Below, in pieces: positions 12,389 through 24,816 of a stretch of 64,000 bases of DNA. Source of the stretch: Trichopria drosophilae (Eukaryota > Arthropoda > Insecta > Hymenoptera > Diapriidae); NCBI GenBank assembly GCA_030407085.1, contig CM059582.1:91947001-92011000 (forward strand). Reading direction: 5' to 3'. A program made the position numbers and the translations under genes. Below the pieces are notes generated by a model, which saw nothing but the letters and a program-made list of their open reading frames with translations, ran no database searches and was not told where the DNA came from. Numbering within the stretch: position 1 is the first letter of the stretch; each line of letters opens with the position of its first letter.

Positions 12389-12472
12389 CTAGTTTTTTTT
12401 TAATTCAACCGCATTTTCTACATAATATATATATATAATAAATTATAAATAAATAAATATGTATATATATAT

Positions 12473-13221
12473 ACAGGGTCATCGAAAAGTATCGGACCCC
12501 CCTAATATCTTCAGTTAGAATGCACTTAGGAGAAAATGTCCAATAGCAAAGTTGTATGGTTTCAAGCGGGGAGTAAGATGATGACCTTGACTTTGACCTT
12601 GACCATGTCCTTCAAGGTCATTTCAAGGTCAATCTTATTTTTTAAATAGAATCCCCTACATTTTATTGCATATTTTTATAGCTTATCTCGAGAGCTTTCC
12701 AAAACACTATAATAAAATATTTTTTTATTAAGTACTTTTTGAGTTATAAAGGTTTGAAGTTAACAATTTTTTGACACAAAATGTAGAATATCTTGTAAAA
12801 TATTATTTAGTTTTCAGTAATCATAACCTTAATACTTTTGTGCGCGGAATAATGAGACCAATTAATTGGTTTAAAGAAAATACATTAATCGGATCCCTCT
12901 AATATTTTCAGTAAGAATGCTTAACTTGTTAACTTCAAACCTTTATAACTCAAAAAGTACTTAATAAAAAAATATTTTATTATAGTGTTTTGGAAAGCTC
13001 TCGAGATAAGCTATAAGAATATGCAATAAAATGCAGGGAGTTCTATTTAAAAAAATAAGATTGACCTTGAAATGACCTTGAAGGACATGGTCAAGGTCAA
13101 AGTCAAGGTCATCATTTTACTCCCCGCTTGAAACCATACAACTTTACTATTGGACATTTTCTCCTAAGTGCATTCTAACTGAAGATATTAGGGGGGTCCG
13201 ATACTTTTCGATGACCCTGTA
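12473..13221. mobile_element. Foldback/MITE element with ~290-bp inverted arms
   Basis: The left arm (12473-12764) is nearly the exact reverse complement of the right arm (12928-13221), around a 163-bp spacer. Ends read ACAGGGTCATCGAAAAG, and the element lies in a TA-rich tract. The spacer holds a third copy, in left-arm orientation, of the terminal string (CTAATATTTTCAGTAAGAATGC at about 12899, compared with CTAATATCTTCAGTTAGAATGC near the end). No coding capacity, so it is non-autonomous. Each arm carries four TCAAGGTCA/TGACCTTGA sites (12582-12635 and 13061-13112). Confidence 0.9.
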
Positions 13222-13252
13222 TATATATATGTATGTATATATAAACACGTAA

Positions 13253-13647
13253 TGTGGTCATTTCGCGGACCCGATTTTTTTATATATAACTCGTCTATGT
13301 ATCGGTCATTTTGCGGACTTCGGGAAAAATTAAATTTGGTCTATTTGGATCTTATCAAGCTTAACTAGGCTGCGTGTGCTGGGGGGCTCTGCCCCCCAGA
13401 CCCCCCGCTAAAAACTATCCTAACCCAACCCTACCAAACCTCGCCTAGACCTAGTTGTGCCTAAAGTTTGGTGCGAAATTATGTTCCCTATAGCAAAAAC
13501 ATAGGGTCCGCATAATGCCCATCATGTATAAAAAAAAGTCCTCGAAATGACCAGAAAAATACTTTCTTTTCGCGGACGGTCCGCGAAATGACAAAAAGTC
13601 CGCAAAATGACCGATCTGTTTAAAAAAATGTCCGCAAAATTACCACA
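13253..13647. mobile_element. Small inverted-repeat element (MITE-like)
   Basis: Imperfect terminal inverted repeats TGTGGTCATTTCGCGGAC and TGTGGTAATTTTGCGGAC (reverse-complemented) bound the element. A second inner inverted pair (ATCGGTCATTTTGCGGACT) lies inside, near 13303 and 13590. A G/C hairpin sits at 13379-13399. No open frame. No target duplication was resolved because both flanks are TA-rich. Confidence 0.7.
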
Positions 13648-13648
13648 A

Positions 13649-13653
<5 letters not shown>

Positions 13654-13702
<49 letters not shown>
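13654..13702. repeat. (TA)n microsatellite
   Basis: A nearly uninterrupted TA run of about 48 bases between the inverted-repeat element and the diverged LTR. Confidence 0.95.
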
Positions 13703-13707
<5 letters not shown>

Positions 13708-13759
13708 TTATAATTTATTATTTTTTTATTCATAAATGTTAAAAAATAATATAATATGA

Positions 13760-15918
13760 TTAACCGGACAAAAAAAGGGGGTGCCTGTAGTCCCTACTGA
13801 CTCACGTGCTTGCATCTGGTCACCCAAAGGGCTCCAGTTAAACACACTAAAGTCGCTAAAATAAAAAAAGGAATCCCTGAGGTGTCGGCTTCGTTATATT
13901 TATGTGTTTAAAAAAAGTGGTCATCAAAAAAAAAGAAAAGAAATCCGACACATTCGTCTCATAAAGAAAAAAATATAAAATAAATTTAATGCCTGAGGCA
14001 TTCAATATTTATCGGCTCATGTCGGGCATAAAAAGAGAGTGTAAAAGGAAAGGGTTGTAAAGTGTTTTTTTTTAAATGTATATACTCACTATTTAGATTG
14101 ATGGGTTCAGATGTTGGTCCTAAGTCGAAGTGAAGTGTATACCCGTGACCCTCGACTCCTAAAGCGGTTTGGAGGAAGATTCGGTCACCTGGACCTGTAT
14201 TCTAAGAGAGTGTTCGAGAAAGGAATTTGAGGAGACCGAGATCGGGTTCGAACTTCCAGCAGCCAAGTTCGAGATGGAATTCAATTGGCTCAGCGATGGA
14301 CAGGCTCAGCGATGAATAGGCTCCTCGATGAAGAGGGTCCTCGTTGAAAAAGGCTCCACCAAAAGAGCGGCACAGAAGCCACCAGACAAAGCCCGGGACC
14401 AGGAGCACCAGAGAGCCAGACACAGAGAACCAAGTGCAGAGACCCAGGCACAGAGAGTCAGGCAGCACGTCCAGAAAAGTAGACGTAGGAGTCGGAGTCG
14501 GAGTCGGAGTAGGAGTAGAAGTAGGAAGATTCGTGGGAAAGTCGCCCTATTTATATCGTGTCCCCCTCCGGGAAAATTCGTAGATCGGTCAAGGTGTGGA
14601 AATATTAGGTTTGGTGGGAAAATTGTACCATTTTTCCATAGTTATTAAAAAACTGTTCTTGCGATTTTTATAATAATACATTTTTAATAAAATTTTTTTT
14701 AATAAAGTCAAAGTAGTTTTCCCAAACTTGAACGAAAGTTCTAGCATAATTATAACTAAAGTTAAATAGAAATAGTTAATTTTGTATTGGTTATTTGTTT
14801 AAACTTTCAATATTTTGTAAAAAAAATATGTTTTTGTTATAAGAAGAGTTTTTGTAATGTTGGTATGGAGTTCGATTTGTTTTTTTTATTAATTATATAT
14901 CAGTTATTCATTTCTAGAATTATTCGTTCATTGTTTGTAATAACTTTACAATTTTTTATACCTGATTGCGTAGAATTGTTTAGATGAGTATTAAAATTAA
15001 TGATGATATACAGTTGTTTTAAAATTATGAAAAATTATTAAGATATTGTTTTTCGTTTACAAGTGTGTACGTATTTTAATTTTGTTTATGTGATCTCTAT
15101 TAGGATAACTGGCATTACTAAATGAGGATTTTGTTTCTACATTTATTTATTAATATTTCAATTACGCAACGGTATTAATGTTGTAATTTGCATTTATCGG
15201 CTTTAATTGATTCCGCTTTTTTTTAATTCACTCATTATTTTTTTAAAAAGATTTAATTTAACGATATATTGTTTTACTGAAAATCTTGTTGACAGTTGGT
15301 TAAATGTTGAAATAGTGAATTAATATTGTTGCGTAAATTTAAATGTTATAATCGATCAAGGACAAAAACTAAAAATAGAAAAAGAGGGTCATTCTCTTGG
15401 CCATGATAAAGTGTACTTTCCGAAATTCTTTTTAATTGTATGACTTCGGGGTATCGGTTCCTGTACGGCTTGAGGATGCTGTTATTTTAGACTTTTATAT
15501 TTTAACATGGAAAAGTTTTCGTGTGTGGAAATATTATAAATATTGAAACGGGAAAGTTTGTTTTTATGAAAATATATTGAAAAAAATTTAACAAACCAAT
15601 TAATGTAATTTTGTAAATTTTACTTAGTTTAATTTTTGTTGATAATATAGGAATCTTACTTATTTGTTGGCAGAGAATGACCTGTTCTTTTCCGATCTTT
15701 AAGTTTTTATGGTGGAATCGGGTTACCTAGAGAGGAGGTTGGTTTTCTACGGTTCGGTCTTGTATTAGTATCTTTTGAGGCCGGTATAGTAGGTTTTATT
15801 ATTTGTATAAATAAGTTCTATTAATGCATCGCGTCGGCGCTGTTGTAGAATTCCCATATATTCGGGGATTCCCAAAAATGAATTTTATGACTATTTCCTA
15901 GTTGCGTGGGACGTAACA
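13760..15918 (-). mobile_element. Diverged LTR of the same family as the giant Gypsy
   Basis: Matches in order, with many changes, the LTRs at 31307-34381 and 54401-56980: the ACTGA...CTCGTG block, TCCCTGAGGTGT, ACACATTCGTCTCAT, GGGCATAAAAAGAG, and the terminal TGCGTGGGACGTAACA. The end expected to begin TGTTACGC is missing, lost near the (TA)n tract. No gag or pol adjoins it, so it is a solo or truncated LTR. Open frames at 14202-14648 run over a simple GGAGTC repeat and are not genes. Confidence 0.7.
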
Positions 15919-18186
15919 TTACTTTTCTTACTTATATTTTTATATGAGCGTATATACTACGCATCGTTGTATTATCGTGCTTTTAATGACCCGCCCTGGA
16001 TTGTTCAATTTTTCAAAATTCGCGGACGGTTTCGGAAATGAAGTACCGGATCGATACCCTCTGTAGTGCACCTCTCGCACTTCTTGCAAAAGTACGAGAA
16101 GATTTCCGGCTTACATCTGAGACTGTCGTGGACACGAGTATCTTGCAAATAAATTTACTTTATATATATTTTATCTTCTTAAAAAATTATCATTATTATC
16201 ATTCATAATAAAATTACACAAGTTTATTTTATATATCTGATATTTTCTTTAAAAATGCCTTATCATTCATAATAAGAGTACACAATTTAATTACATATCT
16301 GCTGTATACTTTATATATTTTTAATACGAAAAGTTTATAGTGACAACGCTTTCATTTATTATTGCTTTATTGTTTTTGTTGTTTTGTTCAATATCCTTAG
16401 AGAGATCGGATATTTATACTTTAATTTTCACCTCAAGTTTACAGCGCGCGAATACGCATGCAAATGCAAAATACGTACTGCGTGTGAGGTATTTCGCGGA
16501 ACCGATTATGTAGCATTTCAAAAGAAAAGCAAATTATATACAAAAAGACGCACACCCGGACATTGCTCTATACGGAAACACGATTGGTACTCACGTGGCC
16601 GATGAAACACTGCACGAAATCGAGTAAAATAGATGACACAACTACCGCATCCGGTAGAAAAATAATAGAAAAAGTAGCCTCAAAATTACATAGAGAAATA
16701 CCTGCTAAGCGAGAATCGAACAAAGAAGAATTTATTAAATTTGGCCACCATATGCAATAGTCGTACAAAAATACAAATATTGTACGAGAACCAAGGAATA
16801 TTATTTCATCAAATAATAGCCCGCATAAAGAAAATACAAGATAATGAATATAAAATAATCAAATCATAAAATGATCCTACAATAAAGAAAAAGGAACCGC
16901 CGTGTTTGTAGAACAGCCTTGCCATAAACAAAAAGGTTGATGAGCATGTAAATGATTTTAAAAATGAATAAAGCAAATATTATAAGAAGATATAGACTCT
17001 TAACAGAAAATTAAATGCGAAGCACCGCAACAACACAAAATATGCTTTCAGAATTTTCAGCTGGTAAAGGACACCTTTTAAATTTATCAAGCTATTATTG
17101 CAATTAATAAGGTGATGAATCTAAACTTGTAATTTCACAACACTGTCTTAAATCAAGTATCGTCAGGAACAGTTAAAGACTGGTGGTCATTTTGTAGAGG
17201 CGGAAATAGAAATTGTTGAAAATGTTGTAATTAAATTCAGGAGAATGTATAGAAATTATGAAATCCAGTGCAATATAAAAAGTAAAAAAGAATTCGAAAG
17301 TTAAGATAGACCAAAGTACCATCAGCGATTAGTTATGTTATTGCGTTATGTAACAGTCCGAAACATAGAGGCTTGATATTCAGTACAAAAAATATGGTGA
17401 CGATATAGTCGAGATATTTTTTTGAAAAAGTAAGGTCGGACATAATTCCTGGAGACGTCCAAGATTCTCTTCATTAAGAAAATACCAAGGAAATAGGAGA
17501 AATATTAACAAATAAGAAGAAAAACACGCAGAGGCATCATACGATCAGTAGGTTTGGGCACGAAACAACTCATGTTACGGAGACCAAACATCGTGGTGGA
17601 AAACCTCATCACCACAACAAAATATGCGATTAGAATAATGGAGAAAACCCCATAATAAAGAATCTAGAGAGTATCTTTGGAGTCCCCAAAGAAAATGGGT
17701 TTCGGTATTCAAGTAATAAATTCTGAGAACCATAATAGGACTACGGGAAATGTGTAGTTGTGCATGGGTTTTCGGGTAGAATATGAGCTTAACCCTGTTA
17801 AAGCCAGGTACATGCAGAGATAGGTTATAGAGAAAATCAATTTTACAGAAACTAATACAAATGATAAAAAGCATACGAAATTGCTCAAACAATATTCCAA
17901 ACGAAATTATCCTTAGGGTGTCTTTTTATTTATTTTATTGTCTATTTCATTTTCTTTTGTTTTTAAAAACACATAGAAGTTAATAAATGAACGCAACTTT
18001 GGTTCCTAGAGTTTCTAGTTAATTAAAGCACATACATCTTATACAAATAGCTTAAAACTGGTTACCTCTCTAAAAAGATGTGGTCAAACAACGTCTGAGC
18101 CTTATCAAAACCAGAGGATGCATTCCAACATTAGTGGGATCAGTTAATCAATTAAATAGGAATGTTCTCTCAATTTAAAATAAAAC
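15919..18186. other. Decayed sequence without a supported gene
   Basis: A 65-codon frame at 16563-16760 (+) ends in SKLHREIPAKRESNKEEF, which I do not recognise. At 17040-17240 short pieces such as GTVKDWWSFC faintly recall ISXO2/Merlin-type transposases, but stops interrupt every frame. I call no gene here. Confidence 0.4.
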
Positions 18187-18383
18187 TTGCCACGGTTCGC
18201 CAGAACGTTGTTTTTTTGAAAGTGTCGATTGCCTTCGATTTTTTCATCTTAAATGGTAGTTGGGGATGGTAGGAAGTCAGTCCGATGGTATTTAAAATCG
18301 AAACCACATGCCCCACCTTCCAAACAACAAAAAACTAGTAAAAATTTAGAAAAGTCAGGTTTATATACACGTGCTCACTGAGC

Positions 18384-18397
18384 GTGTGTGTGTGTGT

Positions 18398-18488
<91 letters not shown>

Positions 18489-18494
18489 TGCGTG
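18384..18494. repeat. (GT)n / (GCGT)n microsatellite
   Basis: About 110 bases of GT repeats grading into tandem GCGT, inside the transposon at 18191-19657. Confidence 0.95.
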
Positions 18495-18709
18495 TTTATT
18501 AGTTTAATATTTTTTAATTAAAATATTAGAAATTAGTTTGAATAGTATAAACTATAACATATTTACTTAAGTTCACTTAACGTGACGAGCATTATAGACA
18601 CACACACAGCTCGAAGAAGTTTGGCTGCATAATCACTATGCACTTTTGATGTTTTGTAAAATGTCCAGATTTTGGTGAAGTCATGGTGGCAGGATTCCAC
18701 TGCCTGCTC

Positions 18710-19293
18710 CTAGAAGAATCCCAATTGATGCCTTTTGCAAAAATGTGGTACATATTCCGTAATTGCGTGTAACTTAGGGGTCATAGGTATAGCAGAATCC
18801 TTGAGACTTTTTTCGAAATTCTCTATATATTTCTCATAATCCGGATCAAGATCTTCAGAAAAACATCCATCGACGACTTTTTTCAGACAATCAAATGTCG
18901 TTACGTACTTTAAACAGTTAATTGTTGAGATCTGTCTTAAATAGTCTACGTTTGGAAGGAGATTGGCACAAGAGTTACTATCGAAGGCCGCGTTGCCATA
19001 TGTAATATTTCTTTCTACATGGCAAAATTTAGTCCAGTTAATACATATATCATTGAACTCTTTGGACATTTTCATGAAAATTGTGTTGACTGCTCCTAAG
19101 AGTAGATGAAGCTCGGCGGTGGTATCAGATCAAGAATCAGAGTATCATCGTTGGTTTCATTCCCAAAAAGTGGACAGTTGACACAGTTTTTGAAGATTTT
19201 AGCTCGAGAAGATATTTTTCCGTCCGTTGACCAGTCCTTATAATTGGCAACGCAACTACCAATGGTACGGTACTCACCACACGAATCTAGCAA
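18710..19293 (-). pseudogene. Transposon-encoded protein remnant
   Basis: Two - strand frames lie end to end. The upstream one (19096-19293) contains SCVANYKDWSTDG and DTLILDLIPPP. The downstream one (18710-19075) ends in IPMTPKLHAITEYVPHFC. This order resembles a multicopy protein family seen in insect and cnidarian mobile elements, where the last block is followed by a SEQ...H region. The frames are separated by a shift near 19090. Its position inside terminal inverted repeats supports a mobile-element gene, possibly a transposase. The catalytic residues cannot be identified from this partial copy. Confidence 0.5.
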
Positions 19294-19669
19294 TGTTGCT
19301 ATTTGATCGCATTGCCAAGTTTAAGGTCTGTCGCAACAAAATCTAAAACATCATTAATATTTAGTTCCTTCTAAAGCAATCCACAATTCTTGTAATTCTC
19401 TTGCATACTTTCCACCGTGGCAATTAGAACATTTTTTTCACACCTGAGCCCCGTGCGCGAGTATGTGCGTGTGTATATGTCTATAAACCCGACTTTTTCA
19501 GAATTTTACGAGTTTTTAGCTGTTTTAGAGGGTGGGGCATGTGGTTTCGATTTTAAATACCATTGGACTGACTTCCTACCATCCCGAACTACCATTTAAA
19601 ATGAAAAAATCGGAGGTAATCGACACTTTCAAAAAAACATCGTTCTGGCGAACCGTGTTGCACATGTAA

Positions 19670-20165
19670 TTCTTCTCTTCGCATTCCTGAATTCTTTGAT
19701 CTCCCCAATAGTATTAATTTATTTCATTTTACGCAAATCGATAAAACATTACTTGAGAGACTCATGAAAATCATAAAATCAAATTCTACGGATTGAGATG
19801 GCATTTATCTTGCCTGCTGTAAACAAGCATTGCTTATTACAGCAGATGCATTGGTTGGTCTATTCAATCACAGGTTACAGACTGGCACTCTTCCGCAAGA
19901 GTAGAAAGAAATACATCATAAAGCTTAACAAAATACCATCAACGATATCACGTTCAGACTAATGACTTATCACCATTATCTGCATCCTGTTCAAACTTCA
20001 GGGAAGAATAGAGCATGCACAACTATAGCAGCATTTACAAGCAATAAATTTTCTCGATCCAAAATGCAATCTGGATTTCGGAAAGGATGGAGTTCGCAGA
20101 CGACTCAATTGTCACGCAATGGTCACATTAAAAAAAGAGATATTACACCGTATAGACGCAAGCTA
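19670..20165 (+). pseudogene. LINE reverse transcriptase fragment
   Basis: The + strand reads, with stops and a deletion, DGIYLACCKQALLITADALV, then LFNHRLQTGTLPQE, then KMQSGFRKGWSSQTTQL. These match the order of early reverse transcriptase motifs of non-LTR elements. The region between the priming motif and QSGFRKG is shortened. The inverted-repeat transposon ends just upstream. This is a separate copy, distinct from the LINE at 9.5-12.4 kb. Confidence 0.65.
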
Positions 20166-22979
20166 GGCTGCTTGCCTATAAAATATCGACGCCTCTACTT
20201 TTTAGTAGCTTTAAATTACATCCCAGATAGCAAGGCGTGGGCCTCATGTTGGGGTCATATTGGAGACCTCATTTGTGAGTGTGTATATGAGTTCACATTA
20301 GACTTCAAGAGAGAGTTTAATGCATTGCGCAAGCGGGAAAAGTCTCGGGTTATTTTTATATAAGAGTTTTTTGTGATTCCATGTATTCCGTTAATATAAA
20401 AGTCCTAACATACAACAATCACGCAATGTGTGCAAGAAAAGATGCGGGTATATAAAAAATATAAATACTTTCTATCCTTGTGGATGCTTATTGTACTTTA
20501 ATAGTTTTAAATGAGTACATTTGGAAGTATTGATGTTTATAAAAAGTTTATTTCAAATATTTTGTATCATATTAAAATGATTCATGAATAGAAAATTCAG
20601 CATATCCCTTGCCGTTTTCCAAGATATTTAAAAATATTGAAAATGTTCAGTTTTTAAAATGTCCCTCTAAATTTTGACAGATTTTACTGATTGTCGTTTT
20701 CGAGATATTTTAGTTTTGTAAAAATTCTTAATATCGAACTCAATTCCTGTCTGATTATCATGAAAAACCTGTATAAAAGCAGTACGATATCAAAATCATT
20801 CATTGCTTGTACATAAATATTAGGTTGACTGCGCATATCCGTAACACAAGTAACGAAGCATACTTCTACCAGCAAAGCATCTGCCAACAAATAGTAAAGT
20901 CTAGTATGGTATATCACCGAAATTTAATCTTCAACTCGAGGTACGCCTACTCAAATTGTGATTCAAAGGAGACCAGGAAAATGCAGTGCTTGAATAGCAT
21001 AACAAATAATGATAACAAGCTGAAATATCATTTGTTAGTTAGTGCATTTGTGACAATCTTTCCTTGTACTGACTATCTGACTCGTACATGTGCTCTCCTT
21101 TTTTCTGTTTATGTTTTCGGCATGCTTGAAATCCCTTTCCCTCTCCTTTCGAAATCTTTAAGCAGTTTCAGAATTTTCTTAGCTGCTGTAGAGAGAGATA
21201 AGTGATTACTCCAGTGCGAGAAATTCTATACGCCCCACTGCTTACTGTCCCCGCGTAGAAGCAGGAGTTATTTCAAACTGTTTCTATCTCTCTCGAAAAA
21301 CAGTTCTTACCTATAAGGGGAAAAGAGCGTGTTTACGCGTATCATATACATATACCTCGTACACATTATTTGTTTTCTAAATTTGCAGTTTACTACATTT
21401 GAAAATCACGCTTATTATTACAATATTTTTAATTCCACTTGTATGTATCTGCTCTTCTATGAATTCTAGTTATCTTGATGTTATGAACTACTAATTGTTA
21501 TACTTGCTTAAAATTCTGTAATATGGCTTCCAAGACACCACACTACATTTGGTGTGAGAAAGAAATAAGGTCTATAGTAGTTGCATGTGACAAATGTATA
21601 GACAGTCTTACCACCCGAAATGTACCAAATTTGCAAAGGTCATAAACAAATAGAGTCTGGTAACGTTGGTGTGTATTCTTTGTTTGGGATGGGCAAATCC
21701 CGACTCTCCGTTATTTCCACGTTCACGTGCATCATCAACTTCATCGACCACATCGATTTCCGGCAATGTACATCCTACAAAAAGTGCTGAATTATAAGCA
21801 AACTATGCCACAGTTCTCGTAGCTATTCAAAATCTTACTGCGAAAAAGGAAGTTTAGCAATATATCGCGAGAAAGTATCTTTCCCAAGATGCCTTGCGCG
21901 ATGGCTTGTGCGCGAACAGCGGTCTCTAAGTGTGTTTTTCGGCGAGCCTCATATTTTCCGAACAAATTATAACACGATTAGTGCGAATTTATAAGTTTAA
22001 AGTTTTTGGTGATTAAATAATATAGTATTGTTTAAAAAGTTTTGGTATGTATCGGTCATTAGTTATTTTCAGTAAATATTAAAAATAGGATAACAAATTT
22101 AATTAAAACGAAAATATATAGAATAACAAAGGAATTAAAAGAATCGTGTATGTTTAAGGATCTTATAACGGAAACGCGGTTACCCGAATGATGGGCCGGT
22201 AATGCGTGACGTAACTATTGCCACACGAATTAAACTGATCACACGCAGATCACCTTTCTGCGAAGTGGGAAATATTGGCGAAGTCCTCTGACGTATAAAT
22301 TTTCTGTGCATGAATCCGCAATATCGACATTTGAACTTAATGACGTCACAATTTTATTTTATTTTTTCCAAGTTTGTCTCCGAGTTTTTCCAAGAATTGA
22401 CACTGAACTGCACTATCGTATCAGTTGTCCAAAAAGTCCATAATGGGCTTGGTAAACGTTGTAGCGCGAATCGTTAATTCATTAAATATTTAAATATACT
22501 CAAATTCGCGCTAGACTTCCTACCTGTATGGACGCGGGGACCGGAGAGGCAAGAGGGGGAATGGCACGTGTATTGCGGAACACGAGACTTGAAAAACGGC
22601 GAGAATCGTCCTGACCACCCTCTGTGTGCGAATATAAATTTTCTAAGGCTCTTACCTCACTTAATTTTGCGTGCGTCGATTGTGTTCCGCTATTTTCTTT
22701 TTTGTGTTTTTCCCTCGTATCCAAAATAAGTGGATCACACTGCCAACGAGTGTTTAGGGCATATTCCAAAAATTCGTAAAAAGTGTCGGGCAAACTTTCC
22801 GAGTGCCTTACGGCGGATCTGCGTGTCAGAAGCGATATATGGGCGCATAAAGTAAGTGACACATTCGGACAATTCCCCTTTATTTAATGTTTCCTTACGA
22901 TGTAGATAATGGAGAGTCAATGATTTTATAATTTAATAAAAATTCATTTGAAAACATTTGACTTACTATTGTTAAATTA
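20166..22979. other. Intergenic, no supported gene
   Basis: AT-rich, with a more balanced patch at 22140-22900 holding overlapping - strand frames (22500-22862 and 22735-22920) without recognisable motifs. A CRE-like TGACGTCA occurs near 22341. The patch could be an exon of an unknown gene or the edge of another element. Confidence 0.35.
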
Positions 22980-23282
22980 TTGTATTGTGGTCGACCGCCT
23001 AATATTTTAGTAGAGCGCCCCGGTTATTTTGCACACCGGCTTTCGCTCCATTTTTCCGCGAGTGTTTCGATTCTCTTTCTCTCTCTTCCGTTATTGGGAA
23101 TATTAACCCACGCCGCCTCCGCGGGTCGGACCTTCTGTCCGACATAGCTGAGTTGCTGATTTGGCGTATTCCCTAATTAATTATTAATTTTTATTATCAC
23201 GTCCTCTGCCCTTTCCCAAGGTCGGGTGATGGCAGGTAACGACGTAGTTCCCCCTTCTTATATTTAAACAATAGTCGTTACA
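22980..23282 (+). repeat. Probable 5' LTR of a second Gypsy element
   Basis: The right edge is set by the end ...GTCGTTACA, followed three bases later by the primer-binding site. The left edge is a guess: a TG start near 22980, giving a short LTR of about 300 bases. No matching 3' LTR is in the window, so the boundary cannot be checked. Confidence 0.45.
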
Positions 23283-23285
23283 AAA

Positions 23286-23303
23286 TGGCGCCCTTAAACG
23301 TGG
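23286..23303 (+). other. Primer-binding site of the + strand Gypsy element
   Basis: TGGCGCCC, followed by TTAAACGTGGGG, lies three bases after the LTR end. TGGCGCC is the usual complement of a tRNA 3' end in many Gypsy elements. It fixes element direction as + and agrees with the gag-pol order downstream. The AT-rich leader 23304-24816 follows without a gene. Confidence 0.65.
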
Positions 23304-24816
23304 GGAGGCTTATAAAATAAGCCGTTGTTATTTGTAATTAGAGTTATTGGCATTATTACAAAATTTCGTCCTAGAACATAAAGTTCTAAACCTAATTATT
23401 TATTGTTTTGAAACTTAATTATGGTTGAAAGAAATTGAGAGAAAAGGAGAATCTTTTTATTAAAATAATTGCATATTATTTATTATTATCAATATAGAAA
23501 CTTACATTTTGTTAAGTGAACTTAATAATTGAATAATATATTATATATGTATGTATAAAATAAGTGCGTCGTGTTTGAGCGTTTGAAATGTAAACATAAA
23601 CAAAGCGAATTCTCAGAATTTACAAATAATGGTCGGGAAAGTTAGGCATGAAAAATAAATTTGAATATTATATTAATAAAACAGGGAAACAAAAAATTTA
23701 AATTAAAATATTATTACTATTTGTTATTAATGAAATTATTAATTTTTTGTTTTGTTTGTCGATAATACATATTTCTGTACATAATTATTTTTTTTTCTGT
23801 GTTGTTAATTGGATGTAAAATTTGTGTATGTCGTTTTGAAGATTGAATAGTAGTTTTGTCTGGTGACGTGTTTTAAATTTATTAATTTTACAAATACTCT
23901 CCTATTACAGACTTAATAATTTTCATTTTTATCCAATTAGTTAGTTATTTATTTTTGAATTATTCCCTTTTACAAGATACATAAGTTTATTATTTGGTAA
24001 TTTTATATTTATGGTTTGAGAGTAGATGTGCGTTTGTATTAATGTTCGTCCTAATTTATTATTATTATATAATTAATTATTCTGTACTTATAGTCTGATT
24101 TATATATAAATTTTACATTTTACTTAATTTGTACGATTTGAACTTTATTTTATTGGCTATTTCCCTATACAAGATTAAAGAATTTTATTCATTATAATAT
24201 TATTATATTAACTTTACAGCTCTACATTACTTTAACTAAAGTATTTATTGTTTTAAAAATTGACCGATGATATTAAGTAATAGATTGTATCTGTATTTGT
24301 CTCTAAGTTGGAAGTAAATAAATTCGATTGCAAATTATATTATAATATATTAAAAGAAGATAATGACACTTAATTATTAAAATCTTTGTTTGTTGTTAAA
24401 AGCTCATTTTAGAAATTGTTGTGATGTATTTAATTCATTTATTTTGTGATTTGTAATTATAATTCAGTGACTTTAAACAAAAACGTTATTTATTTAGTAT
24501 TACTTTATAAATATATCTAGTCATTTTTCTGGTCATACATATTTTGTCTACGTCCTGCACGATTCTTGATTATTATTATTTATCGACAATTTTAAAATTA
24601 TTGTGTATTAATATTTCTGTTTTTCTGGTTTTCATATTAAATTTGAAAATTATTATTGACACTGTTTAGCTGGATTAGGTCCTATTTCCAGAATATAAGC
24701 TTGATTTATATAATTATTTTAAAATTTTTTAATTAATTTCAATTATTTCAATGTGGAATTGGTTATTCCCAATAATTTATTTAATTAATTTCTGGATAAG
24801 AAACCTATACTCCGAA

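Larger units (their letters stand above)
9480..12390 (-). mobile_element. LINE-type (non-LTR) retrotransposon, decayed
   Basis: On the - strand the order is ORF1, endonuclease, reverse transcriptase, C-terminal tail, as in an autonomous LINE. The element is broken by frameshifts and stops. Its 3' portion at 9519-10013 still reads QFTFGVPSSTHS, like the C-terminal tails of several insect LINEs. No poly(A) or target duplication was defined. I cannot fix the clade from sequence alone. Confidence 0.75.
18191..19657. mobile_element. DNA transposon with long terminal inverted repeats
   Basis: The left end CACGGTTCGCCAGAACG and right end CGTTCTGGCGAACCGTG are perfect inverse complements, and similarity continues inward about 180 bases. 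A 4-bp direct repeat TTGC flanks it (18187-18190 and 19658-19661). The interior holds a long GT/GCGT microsatellite and a - strand coding remnant. The superfamily cannot be assigned from the ends alone. Confidence 0.8.

Noticed and set aside
13379..13403. Helitron 3' end (hairpin followed by CTAA)
   Set aside because: G/C hairpin present, but no Helitron 5' end and no protein; it lies inside an inverted-repeat element.
17040..17720. Possible ISXO2/Merlin-type transposase
   Set aside because: Only short scattered similarity (GTVKDWWSFC); every frame is interrupted and no catalytic residues can be placed.
22500..22920. Overlapping - strand frames in a GC-richer patch
   Set aside because: No motif, and two frames overlap in different phases; could not be supported as an exon.
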